A stretch of DNA of 64,000 bases, from assembly GCF_047922965.1 (NCBI RefSeq), contig NZ_CP150481.1, positions 310,001-374,000 on the forward strand, in the 5' to 3' direction. This document shows positions 34,690-42,737 of the stretch, piece by piece. How positions within the stretch are numbered: the first letter of the stretch is position 1; every line of letters begins with the position of its first letter. Below the pieces are notes generated by a model. The model saw only the letters and a list, made by a program, of their open reading frames with translations. It did no database searches and was not told the origin of the DNA. Made by a program: the position numbers and the translations under genes. Source of the DNA: Neptunicella plasticusilytica. GTDB lineage: Bacteria > Pseudomonadota > Gammaproteobacteria > Enterobacterales > Alteromonadaceae.

Positions 34690-36237
34690 ATGCAGGACCA
34701 TATTGACATAACCGGTTATACCGATCTTCACAATCGACTGGATCATTTGGTGACCTATTCGTCGCAACTGATCTTTGTCAGCGGTGAAGGATTAAATGTT
34801 GAACGTGATTTTGTAGAATCCTATCTGGCCAAAAAAAGTGATGTGGCCAATATTGCCTATCTGGGTGCCGCCAATAAACTTTCTGTGACCCAGTATCGGC
34901 AGCGCATTGTCGAACAGCTAGTCGGAAAACTGCGCGTCGATTATTCGCGTCCCTTAACCGAAATCCTGCCTAGGGCGCTAGGTAACGAAGAACAGTTTAT
35001 CCTGATTGCGGTCACTCATGCCGATTGTCTGGCGCAACCTGTCCTGCTGGAGTTGTGGGATTTGGTGCTACAAAACCGCTTTGCCCGCCAGCGTCATCAC
35101 TTAAATATCTTGCTGTTTGCTGAACATCAGTGGGCGGAGCAAGCCAAGTCCTGGTTGCCAACCAATCACAGCGATCAACCCGTATTGTTAAGTCATCACT
35201 CGTTACCTGCCAATCAGCCTCAGCCTAGTGAGTCTGAGCTGGAAGCCCTGATCCGCGAAAAACGCCAGCAGTTCGAAATGCGCATCCAGCAACGTAACAA
35301 GGTTATTTACCAGCGACCGATGTTAAGTTACTGGTGGGCCAAACTGATTATCGTGATGATATTTTTGGGCAGTTTTGTCGGCCTGATGGAATGGCAATAC
35401 GGCGAGCAAAGTAAAGTGTTGATGAAAGATGTCTATGCGATGTTTTTTGAACCGGCTCCTCAGCCTGTTGTTATTGAGCAAACACTAGACGAGGAAGTTC
35501 AGCAACAAAGTACGCCAGCTCAAATGGTGGACGAACAGGATATGCCCGGGACGCAGACGGTCAAACAACAAAATATCGATGATGATCAAGCCTTAATCAC
35601 TGATTGGTCTGACGCGGTTGTCAGACTGGAGCAGAACCGCGATAAAATTTTGGCAGAAAATGCAGAAAATGCAGAAAATGCAGAAAATGCAGAAAATGCA
35701 GAAAATGCAGAAAATGCAGAAAATGCAGAAAATGCAGAAAATGCAGAAAATGCAGACGACATACCCGAACAAAGCGTCATCGAGGATACAGAAGTCAACT
35801 CGGCAGGGCTAGACACTGATCAGAGCGAGGAAAAGCTGGTTGAGGACTACCCGGTAGAGGATATTGTCAGTGTAGAGCAATTACCTTCTTTTGAATCCGT
35901 TGAAGAACTGCCTGACCCATATCCTTTTGATGAAGAGGTATTGCTGACCCATACCGCGCAAGGATTTTATCTACAATTATCCGGTATGAGTAGTCGTTCG
36001 GTATTGGACGAATATATTCAGGATAATAAACTGCAAGGCAAAGTCTGGGTATATCAAACCCAACGTTATGGCGGTAATTGGTATGTCGTACTGTTAAATC
36101 AGTTCTTCACCACTATTGAACAGGCAAGGCAAGCCGCCAGCAGCCTGCCTAATGCCATTGTTGAAGAACAACCTTTTGCCAAATCAGCACAGCAGGTGCA
36201 TCAGGAAATTAATGCCAGTGCTGGAACTGAGGGGTAG
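34690..36237 (+). CDS. damX: DamX-like SPOR-domain protein with an AEN tandem repeat
   Basis: Inner-membrane cell-division protein of DamX type, 515 residues. A cytoplasmic AAA-like region (about 1-150, with no intact Walker A) is followed by a membrane helix (about 215-235), a long acidic linker, and a C-terminal SPOR domain (about 420-500; FYLQLSGMSS, VWVYQTQRYGGNWYVVLL) that binds denuded septal peptidoglycan. Residues 322-354 are eleven exact copies of Ala-Glu-Asn, encoded by an 11-copy 9-bp repeat. Its place between aroB and dam matches E. coli. Function is inferred from family and position. Confidence 0.85.
   Translation: MQDHIDITGYTDLHNRLDHLVTYSSQLIFVSGEGLNVERDFVESYLAKKSDVANIAYLGAANKLSVTQYRQRIVEQLVGKLRVDYSRPLTEILPRALGNEEQFILIAVTHADCLAQPVLLELWDLVLQNRFARQRHHLNILLFAEHQWAEQAKSWLPTNHSDQPVLLSHHSLPANQPQPSESELEALIREKRQQFEMRIQQRNKVIYQRPMLSYWWAKLIIVMIFLGSFVGLMEWQYGEQSKVLMKDVYAMFFEPAPQPVVIEQTLDEEVQQQSTPAQMVDEQDMPGTQTVKQQNIDDDQALITDWSDAVVRLEQNRDKILAENAENAENAENAENAENAENAENAENAENAENADDIPEQSVIEDTEVNSAGLDTDQSEEKLVEDYPVEDIVSVEQLPSFESVEELPDPYPFDEEVLLTHTAQGFYLQLSGMSSRSVLDEYIQDNKLQGKVWVYQTQRYGGNWYVVLLNQFFTTIEQARQAASSLPNAIVEEQPFAKSAQQVHQEINASAGTEG
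35653..35751 (+). repeat. Perfect 9-bp tandem repeat, 11 copies, inside damX
   Basis: The unit GCAGAAAAT occurs eleven times without a single change (99 bp) and is in frame, giving (Ala-Glu-Asn)11 in the linker between the membrane helix and the SPOR domain. A unit of three codons means slippage would change linker length but not the reading frame. Confidence 0.97.
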
Positions 36238-36390
36238 TGCAATACTATTACTAGCTTTGCTATCCTGTTGCATGAGCTGCCATCGGCACCAAATGCTATA
36301 AATACGGCTCGTTGAGTAAAATAATATTTTCGCTACCCGAGTTTCGGGTACAATCGCAAACCAGAACGCGTGTCAGCCAGTAGTTTAAAA

Positions 36391-37221
36391 ATGAAGAACA
36401 ATAATAGCCGTGCATTTTTAAAGTGGGCAGGCGGAAAATATACATTGATGGGAGCAATACGGGAACTGTTGCCCGAGGGACGTAAACTGATTGAGCCCTT
36501 TGTGGGAGCCGGCTCGGTTTTTCTGAATACCCATTACGATCAGTATTTGCTGAATGATATCAATCCCGATTTAATCAACTTGTATAATCATCTGAAGAGC
36601 CAACCGGATAAACTGATTGCCGATGCGCGCAAATATTTTGTCGCAGACAATAACCAGGCTGATCATTACTACGCTTTACGAGCCGAATTTAACTTAAGTC
36701 GCGACAGTTATCATCGCTCCTTACTGTTCTTGTATCTGAATCGGCATGGATACAACGGACTATGTCGCTACAATTTGTCTGGCGGTTTTAATGTGCCGTT
36801 CGGACGTTACAAGAAACCCTACTTTCCCGAGCGCGAGATGTATTTTTTTGCCACTAAGGCACAACGCGCCACTTTTATCTGTGAATCCTACGTCAAGGTA
36901 TTTGGCCGAGCGCGCAAAGGAGCGGTGATCTATTGTGATCCTCCTTATGCACCGATTAGCCCCAATGGCGTGGCAAACTTTACCGGCTACGCAGGTAACG
37001 GTTTTGGTCTGGATGATCAGCAAAAACTGGCACAATTATGCCACCAGACCGCACAACGCAAAGGAATTAATGTATTGCTGAGTAATCACGATACGGCAAT
37101 GACCCGTCAGCTTTATCAACATGCTTCTCTGACTCCGCTACTGGTAAACAGAACCATCAGTCAAAATGGGCAAAGCAGAAAAAAGGTCGGGGAATTATTG
37201 GCGATGTATCGGGCCAGCTAA
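36391..37221 (+). CDS. dam: DNA adenine methyltransferase (GATC)
   Basis: Methylates adenine in GATC, serving mismatch repair and replication timing. AdoMet motif FLKWAGGKYTLM lies at the N-terminus, FVGAGSVFLNT follows, and the catalytic motif DPPYAP lies near residue 188. Two starts are possible: ATG 36391 (276 residues) or GTG 36370 (283 residues); neither has a good ribosome binding site, and I prefer the ATG because homologues begin close to the KWAGGK motif. TACAAT near 36348 may be a local promoter in the 150-bp gap after damX. Confidence 0.93.
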   Translation: MKNNNSRAFLKWAGGKYTLMGAIRELLPEGRKLIEPFVGAGSVFLNTHYDQYLLNDINPDLINLYNHLKSQPDKLIADARKYFVADNNQADHYYALRAEFNLSRDSYHRSLLFLYLNRHGYNGLCRYNLSGGFNVPFGRYKKPYFPEREMYFFATKAQRATFICESYVKVFGRARKGAVIYCDPPYAPISPNGVANFTGYAGNGFGLDDQQKLAQLCHQTAQRKGINVLLSNHDTAMTRQLYQHASLTPLLVNRTISQNGQSRKKVGELLAMYRAS

Positions 37222-37240
37222 CATTCTGGGACAGCAGGTT

Positions 37241-37423
37241 TCAGGTGACTGCAAAATTGACAACCATCATGATCGTGACAATAAACAGGATCACAAAGAG
37301 TACACCGACAAGCAGGAAAGGCAGAATCGACTTTTGCTGGAAATCATATTGACGATTGGCTTCGCTTTGCACACCTAGCGCGCTGGCCGCTACGCTCTTA
37401 ACTATTCGCCACCAATTTTTCAC
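37241..37423 (-). CDS. DUF2970 family small membrane protein
   Basis: 60 residues matching the DUF2970 pattern: WWRIVKSVAASALGVQSEANRQYDF followed by one membrane helix at about residues 32-58. Function is unknown. Its ATG overlaps the stop of the upstream secreted small protein (ATGA), so the two are translationally coupled. It is convergent with dam, 19 bp apart. Confidence 0.8.
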   Translation of the reverse strand: MKNWWRIVKSVAASALGVQSEANRQYDFQQKSILPFLLVGVLFVILFIVTIMMVVNFAVT

Positions 37424-37728
37424 GATGTATGACGGGGCTCTTCTATAGCAGATGAGTTGCGTGACAGTAATTCTAGCAGGTCAAGGTAATGGAATTGTAT
37501 TGAGTTGCCATGCCCAAATATCCAGGACATCCAGCTAACACCAGATTCCTCATCTAGCTGCTTGGCACATCGATTGGCGGGATGACTTTGCGGCAACCTG
37601 TTATTAAATGTTGCATCGCTGCATACACAGGATACCAGTTCTTTATTAGCAGGTAGACTCGAAAAACTCACCAATGCCACCAGCACCAAAGCGGATGTGA
37701 TAACCGATATTTTAAATTTTCTGAGCAC
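37420..37728 (-). CDS. Small exported protein with four cysteines, unknown function
   Basis: 102 residues with an N-terminal hydrophobic export signal (SVITSALVLVALVSFSSLPA). The remainder contains cysteines at about 34, 36 and 53 plus a conserved-looking segment SWMSWIFGHGNSIQFHYLDLLELLSR. I do not recognise the family. The 4-bp overlap with the DUF2970 gene supports real translation. A periplasmic location is inferred from the signal. Confidence 0.6.
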   Translation of the reverse strand: MLRKFKISVITSALVLVALVSFSSLPANKELVSCVCSDATFNNRLPQSHPANRCAKQLDEESGVSWMSWIFGHGNSIQFHYLDLLELLSRNSSAIEEPRHTS

Positions 37729-37869
37729 GATAGAGATCCCTGCAATAAAGCATGCGAATTGGCATTATAACGTAGTTCAAATAATCAACAATAGACTTTG
37801 TCGATAAAATCTGTTGCTTTATCGTAAGCAGTATCCGAGATGTCGGTGGGGATGAGTCAGGATTGTTAT

Positions 37870-37900
37870 AAACAAAAGGTGGACAGGCCACCTTTTGTTT
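37870..37900 (-). terminator. Rho-independent terminator of the TorF-type porin gene
   Basis: A perfect 13-bp stem, AAACAAAAGGTGG (37870-37882) with CCACCTTTTGTTT (37888-37900), has a 5-base loop. It lies 15 bp downstream of the minus-strand porin stop and ends in a T-rich arm on that strand. Confidence 0.85.
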
Positions 37901-37914
37901 ATTGAGTGACGTAC

Positions 37915-38586
37915 TTAGAAGCTCGCGCCCCAACTAACCGCGATTTTCATATCGTCATCACCAGAATCTTCAGTCGCTTTTGATACGCTGAACGTAAAAT
38001 CACCTTTGGTCAGGTCAACCTGTACATGGGTGTAGTCCACATCGCCAGCAGAACTGGGCACATCAAAATCATAATGGCCTAAAGTCAAACCCAGGCCATA
38101 ATCATCAGGCAATTCAAAACCATAGCTCACGCTATAGTATAAATCGCCAGTACCGAAAGGAACGTCATCATCGGCGTCGCTATTGACTGTATAAGCCACA
38201 CCAAATCCGAACGCACCCAAAGAGCCGTTGAAATACAATTCACCAAAGTTGGAATCATCGTATTCTTCTTCCGGGTAGGCATAGTAGATGTAACCTACAT
38301 CGTAGCCAAACCCGTTTGATTCACCACTGTAACCGAAATAGTAGTCATTTTCGTAACCACCACCTTGTCCCCAGTCGATGGTGCCGATCCAGGTGCCGGC
38401 GTACAGACCTGATTCAGTGCTGATATCCAGCCCGCCAGATACGGAAGGGCTGTTATCGCTTTGGGTAACGCCACGCCATAGATAATTACTGGTTACGCCA
38501 AAGTTGGCCGAAAATTCGGCACTGGCCATGGTTGAAACGGCCAATAATGGTGCAGCAAGCAGTACTAAGTTGAGTTTTTTGATCAT
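37915..38586 (-). CDS. TorF family putative porin
   Basis: Outer-membrane beta-barrel protein of the TorF family, 223 residues. The signal peptide ends near residue 23 (TMASA). The mature part opens with the family signature FSANFGVTSNYLWRGVTQSDNSPSVSGGLD and shows alternating beta strands with aspartate- and glycine-rich loops and a C-terminal aromatic residue (F). The substrate is unknown. AAGGAGA lies 7 bp before the ATG. A possible sigma-54 promoter and an NtrC-like inverted repeat lie upstream. Confidence 0.88.
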   Translation of the reverse strand: MIKKLNLVLLAAPLLAVSTMASAEFSANFGVTSNYLWRGVTQSDNSPSVSGGLDISTESGLYAGTWIGTIDWGQGGGYENDYYFGYSGESNGFGYDVGYIYYAYPEEEYDDSNFGELYFNGSLGAFGFGVAYTVNSDADDDVPFGTGDLYYSVSYGFELPDDYGLGLTLGHYDFDVPSSAGDVDYTHVQVDLTKGDFTFSVSKATEDSGDDDMKIAVSWGASF

Positions 38587-38620
38587 TTTGTGTCTCCTTT
38601 ATTGTTATTGAATACACTAG

Positions 38621-38637
38621 AGCAAATTCAATACCTG
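38621..38637 (-). promoter_or_regulatory. Possible sigma-54 promoter of the TorF-type porin gene
   Basis: On the minus strand CAGGTATTGAATTTGCT has the invariant GG (38635-38634) and GC (38623-38622) separated by exactly 10 bp, with TTGC intact; compare TGGCAC-N5-TTGCW. It would start transcription near 38611, 25 bp before the porin start codon. The region is AT-rich, so a chance match is possible. Confidence 0.4.
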
Positions 38638-38766
38638 AATGTTTTTTACTCTAACTTATTGTTGTAAAGAAAATATAAGGTATTGATTATTAAATATAAA
38701 ATAACTTTTTTTGTTGATTGGTCAGGGTTTTATCAATCTGTTTAAAAAATTGCGTTGTTTGTTTTT

Positions 38767-38802
38767 TGCACCAGTATGATCCTAATGCGTAGTAATGGTG
38801 CA
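38767..38802 (-). promoter_or_regulatory. NtrC-like inverted repeat upstream of the TorF-type porin gene
   Basis: TGCACCA (38767-38773) and TGGTGCA (38796-38802) are perfect NtrC half-sites facing each other. Each is paired with a degraded partner half, giving two adjacent sites matching TGCACCA-N3-TGGTGCA at about 11 and 10 of 14 positions. They lie roughly 155-190 bp upstream of the proposed sigma-54 start. The rest of the 284-bp AT-rich gap between the porin and rpe shows nothing else firm. Confidence 0.4.
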
Positions 38803-38870
38803 GTCTTAGAATGCTTTTTTAGCGAGCTAAATTTGGTTAAAGTAAGCTTTTGAATTTTACTGGTATTGTT

Positions 38871-39539
38871 ATGTCATCCTTTGTTATAGCGCCTTCTATT
38901 CTTGCTGCTGATTTTGCCTGCTTGGGGCAGGAAGTTGATGATGTCCTTAAAGCCGGGGCTGATGTTGTGCATTTTGATGTGATGGACAACCACTACGTAC
39001 CAAATCTGACATTTGGTCCGATGATCTGCAAAGCCTTGCGTCAATATGGCGTCACGGCGCCCATAGATGTGCATTTAATGGTACAGCCTGTGGATGACAT
39101 GATCAGTGCCTTTGCTGAAGCGGGAGCAAGCTGGATCAGTTTCCATCCGGAGGCCTCGCAACATGTTGATCGCAGTTTACAGTTAATTCAGGAGCATGGT
39201 TGTAAAGCCGGTCTGGCATTAAACCCGGCAACACCGCTAAATTGTTTGGAGCATGTTATGCATCGGCTCGATCATGTTCTGGTGATGTCGGTTAATCCCG
39301 GATTTGGTGGGCAATCTTTTATTCCTTCAATACTGGATAAAGTTGTGCAACTTAAACAAATGATCATCGCTAGTGGTAAACAAATTCGGATAGAAATTGA
39401 CGGCGGCGTAAAAGTCGATAATATTCGCGCCATTGCTGAGGCAGGTGCGGACACCTTTGTCGCCGGTTCGGCTATTTTTGGACAACCTGATTACATGAAG
39501 GTAATAGGCGAGATGCGCCACCAATTGAGCCTTATCTAA
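38871..39539 (+). CDS. rpe: Ribulose-phosphate 3-epimerase
   Basis: Interconverts ribulose 5-phosphate and xylulose 5-phosphate. 222 residues from ATG 38871 (MSSFVIAPSILAADFA); a longer TTG-started frame from 38850 is unlikely because Rpe proteins begin at this point. Motifs: HFDVMDNHYVPNLTFGP, HLMVQPVDD, MSVNPGFGGQSFI and EIDGGVKVDNI. In E. coli gph lies between rpe and trpS; here it is missing. Confidence 0.95.
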   Translation: MSSFVIAPSILAADFACLGQEVDDVLKAGADVVHFDVMDNHYVPNLTFGPMICKALRQYGVTAPIDVHLMVQPVDDMISAFAEAGASWISFHPEASQHVDRSLQLIQEHGCKAGLALNPATPLNCLEHVMHRLDHVLVMSVNPGFGGQSFIPSILDKVVQLKQMIIASGKQIRIEIDGGVKVDNIRAIAEAGADTFVAGSAIFGQPDYMKVIGEMRHQLSLI

Positions 39540-39600
39540 ACATTTGACACATGATTTGACCTAAGATCGTCAACATACATAACAGAAGAAGTACGCCATC

Positions 39601-40605
39601 ATGAATAAACCCATAGTATTAAGCGGCTGTCAGCCATCCGGACAACTTACCATAGGTAACTATATGGGAGCGCTTAAGCAGTGGGTTGCTATGCAGCCGC
39701 ATTATGATTGCCTATATATGCTGGTCGATTTGCATGCCATTACCGTGCGTCAGGATCCTAAAGTATTGCACGAAGCCTGTCTCGACGGGTTGGCTTTATA
39801 CATTGCTTGTGGCATCGATCCTGAGCAAAGTACTGTGTTTATGCAGTCTCATGTACCGGAACATGCGCAGTTGGCCTGGATACTGAATTGTTATACCCAA
39901 ATGGGTGAATTGAACCGGATGACCCAGTTCAAGGACAAGTCAGCCAAGAACGTGTCTAATATAAACGCCGGATTATTCACTTATCCCGCACTAATGGCGG
40001 CCGATATTCTGGTTTATCAAGCCAACCAGGTGCCGGTAGGAGAAGATCAAAAACAACATTTGGAACTGGCCCGCGATGTGGCAAACCGGATGAACAATCT
40101 GTATGGCGAGGTGTTTTCTGTGCCTGAACCCTATATTCCGGAATTTGGTGCGCGGATTATGAGTTTGCAGGATCCGGCCAAGAAAATGTCCAAATCAGAT
40201 GATAATCCGAATAACTTTATCGGTTTGCTGGAAGAGCCGAAGAAAATTGCCAAGAAAATCAAACGGGCAGTCACGGATTCGGATGAGCAAGCACGGATTT
40301 ACTTTGATCCCAAACAAAAAGCTGGCGTGTCTAATTTGCTGACCTTACTGTCGGGTGCGCTGGATAAGCCTGTGGCTGATCTGGTACCAGAATATGAAGG
40401 TAAAATGTACGGTCATTTAAAAGGTGATGTGGCCGACGCGGTGGTGGCATTAATTGAGCCTATTCAACAGCGTTATCAAGCTTTGCGTCAGGATAACGCA
40501 GAGTTGAATCGTATTATGAAAGCCGGTGCCGATGCTGCCAGTGAACGAGCTGCGCAAACGTTGGCAAAAGTTTATCAGGCAGTAGGATTTATCCCGCGTC
40601 CATAA
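39601..40605 (+). CDS. trpS: Tryptophanyl-tRNA synthetase
   Basis: Class I synthetase charging tRNA-Trp; 334 residues. The HIGH-like motif is QPSGQLTIGNYMGAL at about residues 11-25 and the KMSKS loop is KKMSKSDDN near residue 195. It follows rpe by 61 bp and precedes the glutamine amidotransferase gene by 23 bp. Confidence 0.97.
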   Translation: MNKPIVLSGCQPSGQLTIGNYMGALKQWVAMQPHYDCLYMLVDLHAITVRQDPKVLHEACLDGLALYIACGIDPEQSTVFMQSHVPEHAQLAWILNCYTQMGELNRMTQFKDKSAKNVSNINAGLFTYPALMAADILVYQANQVPVGEDQKQHLELARDVANRMNNLYGEVFSVPEPYIPEFGARIMSLQDPAKKMSKSDDNPNNFIGLLEEPKKIAKKIKRAVTDSDEQARIYFDPKQKAGVSNLLTLLSGALDKPVADLVPEYEGKMYGHLKGDVADAVVALIEPIQQRYQALRQDNAELNRIMKAGADAASERAAQTLAKVYQAVGFIPRP

Positions 40606-40628
40606 CAAATCGCCAAAGACGCACCGAT

Positions 40629-41240
40629 ATGCTGCTGTTAATCGACAATTACGATTCCTTTACCCATAATTTGGCCCGCTATTTTTGCGAATTGGGACAA
40701 GCTGTTGAGGTGTATCGTAATGATGAAATATCGTTGCAACAGATTGAGGAGCTGGCACCCGAGTATCTGGTTATTTCGCCGGGGCCTTGTACTCCTGACG
40801 AAGCCGGGATCAGTTTGGCTGCCATCCGCCATTTTGCTGAACGTATTCCAATTCTGGGAGTTTGCCTGGGATATCAGGCAATAGGTCAGGTGTTTGGCGC
40901 CAAGGTTGTTCGTGCTGGTCAGGTATTGCACGGAAAGGTATCCAATGTGTTTCATCAGCAAACAGGGCTTTTTGAGGATGTCACTAATCCATTTATCGCG
41001 ACACGTTATCATTCGTTGATACTGCAGCCCGACAGCATTCCTGCCGAATTTACCGTCACTGCCAGATCTGTGCTCGATAACGGTGAAACCGAGGCGATAA
41101 TGGCTATTGAACATAAAACATTGCCGTTATGTGGGGTACAATTTCATCCTGAATCGGTGATGACTACCAGTGGCCATCAAATATTATCTAACTTCCTGAA
41201 ATTAAAAAAGATAGCGGAAAAAGAAGCAAACTTGAGCTGA
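40629..41240 (+). CDS. pabA: Aminodeoxychorismate/anthranilate synthase glutamine amidotransferase
   Basis: Glutaminase subunit that delivers ammonia for folate (PabA) or tryptophan (TrpG) synthesis. 203 residues with DNYDSFTHNLARYF, catalytic C79 in ILGVCLGYQAIGQ, and the His-Glu pair in VQFHPESVMT. No pabB or trpE is adjacent, so the choice between pabA and trpG rests on the KVVRAGQVLHGK context and position near trpS-argD; a shared role is possible. Confidence 0.88.
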   Translation: MLLLIDNYDSFTHNLARYFCELGQAVEVYRNDEISLQQIEELAPEYLVISPGPCTPDEAGISLAAIRHFAERIPILGVCLGYQAIGQVFGAKVVRAGQVLHGKVSNVFHQQTGLFEDVTNPFIATRYHSLILQPDSIPAEFTVTARSVLDNGETEAIMAIEHKTLPLCGVQFHPESVMTTSGHQILSNFLKLKKIAEKEANLS

Positions 41241-41337
41241 TCAAGCCGACAAATTTTGTCTACATCTGACCAATTTAACTGTAACATTGCCGACTTATAC
41301 CGATATAAAATAAAAACGAAAACCAATATAACAGACC

Positions 41338-42507
41338 ATGAGTAGCACAAACGCCATCATCACCGACATCGATTTCCGTATTAACACCATGATGATGGAT
41401 CTTGGCCAGATCAAAGAAATCGTCAATACCGGCAGTATCGATCCTGACAATCAGGCGGCAGCAAAAGCTAAACGTGAGCTGTTGCGCATCGAGAAAATAG
41501 CCGTACGTGACAGGGAACTCAACCAGCGTTCTAAACAGAGTTTGCTGGATTCGTTGTTAAGCCAGTTGCACAGTGAATTGACGGTGCGCCTGGAAGAAGA
41601 GTTGCTGGACGAAGAAAATATCTATAAAAAAGTACTGGGTATTAATGAAAACTTGCCGGATGTACTGGATATCCTTAGCGTAAAAGCTGCCTCTATAGGT
41701 CGAATTGAGCCCGTTATCGCGACCATGCCCTGGTTGGTAAAAGACCTGATCAAAATGGTCAATATGCCTAAATACCGCCGGGTGGATCGCAAGGGTAAAA
41801 GTATTGCGGTGGAAAGCCTGCGCATGGCGCTGAGTTTTATCGGTATCGAGAATCTCAAAATGGTGGTGCCAGCCATGGCGATGCGCCGCTGGTTGCCGCA
41901 AATTACTGATCCCTATCCGTCGATTAAAAGTCGTTTGTGGGATCTGTCCATCGGTACCGCAATCAGCTGCCGTAAAATGGCCGAGCTGGTCGGGCAGGAT
42001 CAGGGAATGGCATTTACTCTGGGCATGTTTCACAATCTGGGAACAATAGTACTGGTGCGACTATATTTCCGCTTATTTGAACTGGTGTTGCGCGACGCGT
42101 TGAAAGAAGCACAGGATAATCAGAAAAAGCAGGAATACGACGCGCTGAGAGAGCTTAAACCTAATGCTGATTTCTTGCGTGAACTGATAATACAACGAGC
42201 ATCAACAATTTCTGCCAAAATGATTAAACGCATGGATATGCGCCGAGTTTACATTAGTCATGCCATGGGGGAGTACGCCGAGCAAGCGCCGATAGCGGAA
42301 ATGTCACCTATGGCAAAGATATTGAGTCAGGCATCTGCCTACACCAAATATCGTAATCTTAAAGAATTTAAATTAATTACCACCGATGAAGCCAAAGATT
42401 ACCTGCGCTGTTTCAGCATGCCCAAAGGCTCATTGGCGATGTTGAAAAATACCAATTTGTCCAAGCTGGATCTAACGCTTAATCAGACATCTGACCAATC
42501 AAACTAG
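41338..42507 (+). CDS. HDOD domain-containing protein
   Basis: 389-residue cytoplasmic protein. After a helical N-terminal region (about 1-100, charged, probably coiled coil) comes an HDOD domain (about 105-320) with LPDVLDILSVKAA, a central helical core and GMFHNLGTIVLVRLYF, in which the HD catalytic pair of true HD phosphohydrolases is not conserved. HDOD proteins are signalling adaptors; the partner is unknown. It sits alone between pabA and argD. Confidence 0.82.
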   Translation: MSSTNAIITDIDFRINTMMMDLGQIKEIVNTGSIDPDNQAAAKAKRELLRIEKIAVRDRELNQRSKQSLLDSLLSQLHSELTVRLEEELLDEENIYKKVLGINENLPDVLDILSVKAASIGRIEPVIATMPWLVKDLIKMVNMPKYRRVDRKGKSIAVESLRMALSFIGIENLKMVVPAMAMRRWLPQITDPYPSIKSRLWDLSIGTAISCRKMAELVGQDQGMAFTLGMFHNLGTIVLVRLYFRLFELVLRDALKEAQDNQKKQEYDALRELKPNADFLRELIIQRASTISAKMIKRMDMRRVYISHAMGEYAEQAPIAEMSPMAKILSQASAYTKYRNLKEFKLITTDEAKDYLRCFSMPKGSLAMLKNTNLSKLDLTLNQTSDQSN

Positions 42508-42579
42508 ATTTATTTCTGCATAGCTATGTAATTGATATATTTATTCCTTGTTAAATGCATTAAAAAGAATAAATAATTA

Positions 42580-42593
42580 CTAATAGTTATTCA
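42580..42593 (-). promoter_or_regulatory. Possible single ARG box upstream of argD
   Basis: On the minus strand TGAATAACTATTAG matches TGAATnnnnATTCA at 8 of 10 positions, 145 bp before the argD start. No second box lies at the 21-bp spacing, so it is weaker evidence than the argE-argC pair. Confidence 0.3.
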
Positions 42594-42737
42594 CTAATTC
42601 TGCAATTGTAGCTCAATCCCTTTGTTTTTAAGCGATACTGTTAATTATCTAGGAGGAGACAAGAGCGTTCTCTTCTGGAATAATGTCGGCAATTTTTTCC
42701 ATCCACAGTGGATAACCAACCAGTTTGAGGTAGCAAA

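Noticed and set aside
35586..35816. Repetitive frames on both strands over the damX repeat (KMQ and FSA repeats)
   Set aside because: They are frame shadows of the 9-bp tandem repeat; the in-frame damX reading is continuous through it.
37712..37933. A 73-codon minus-strand frame between the porin and the small exported protein
   Set aside because: It starts inside the porin gene and crosses the strong terminator at 37870-37900; no coding signature.
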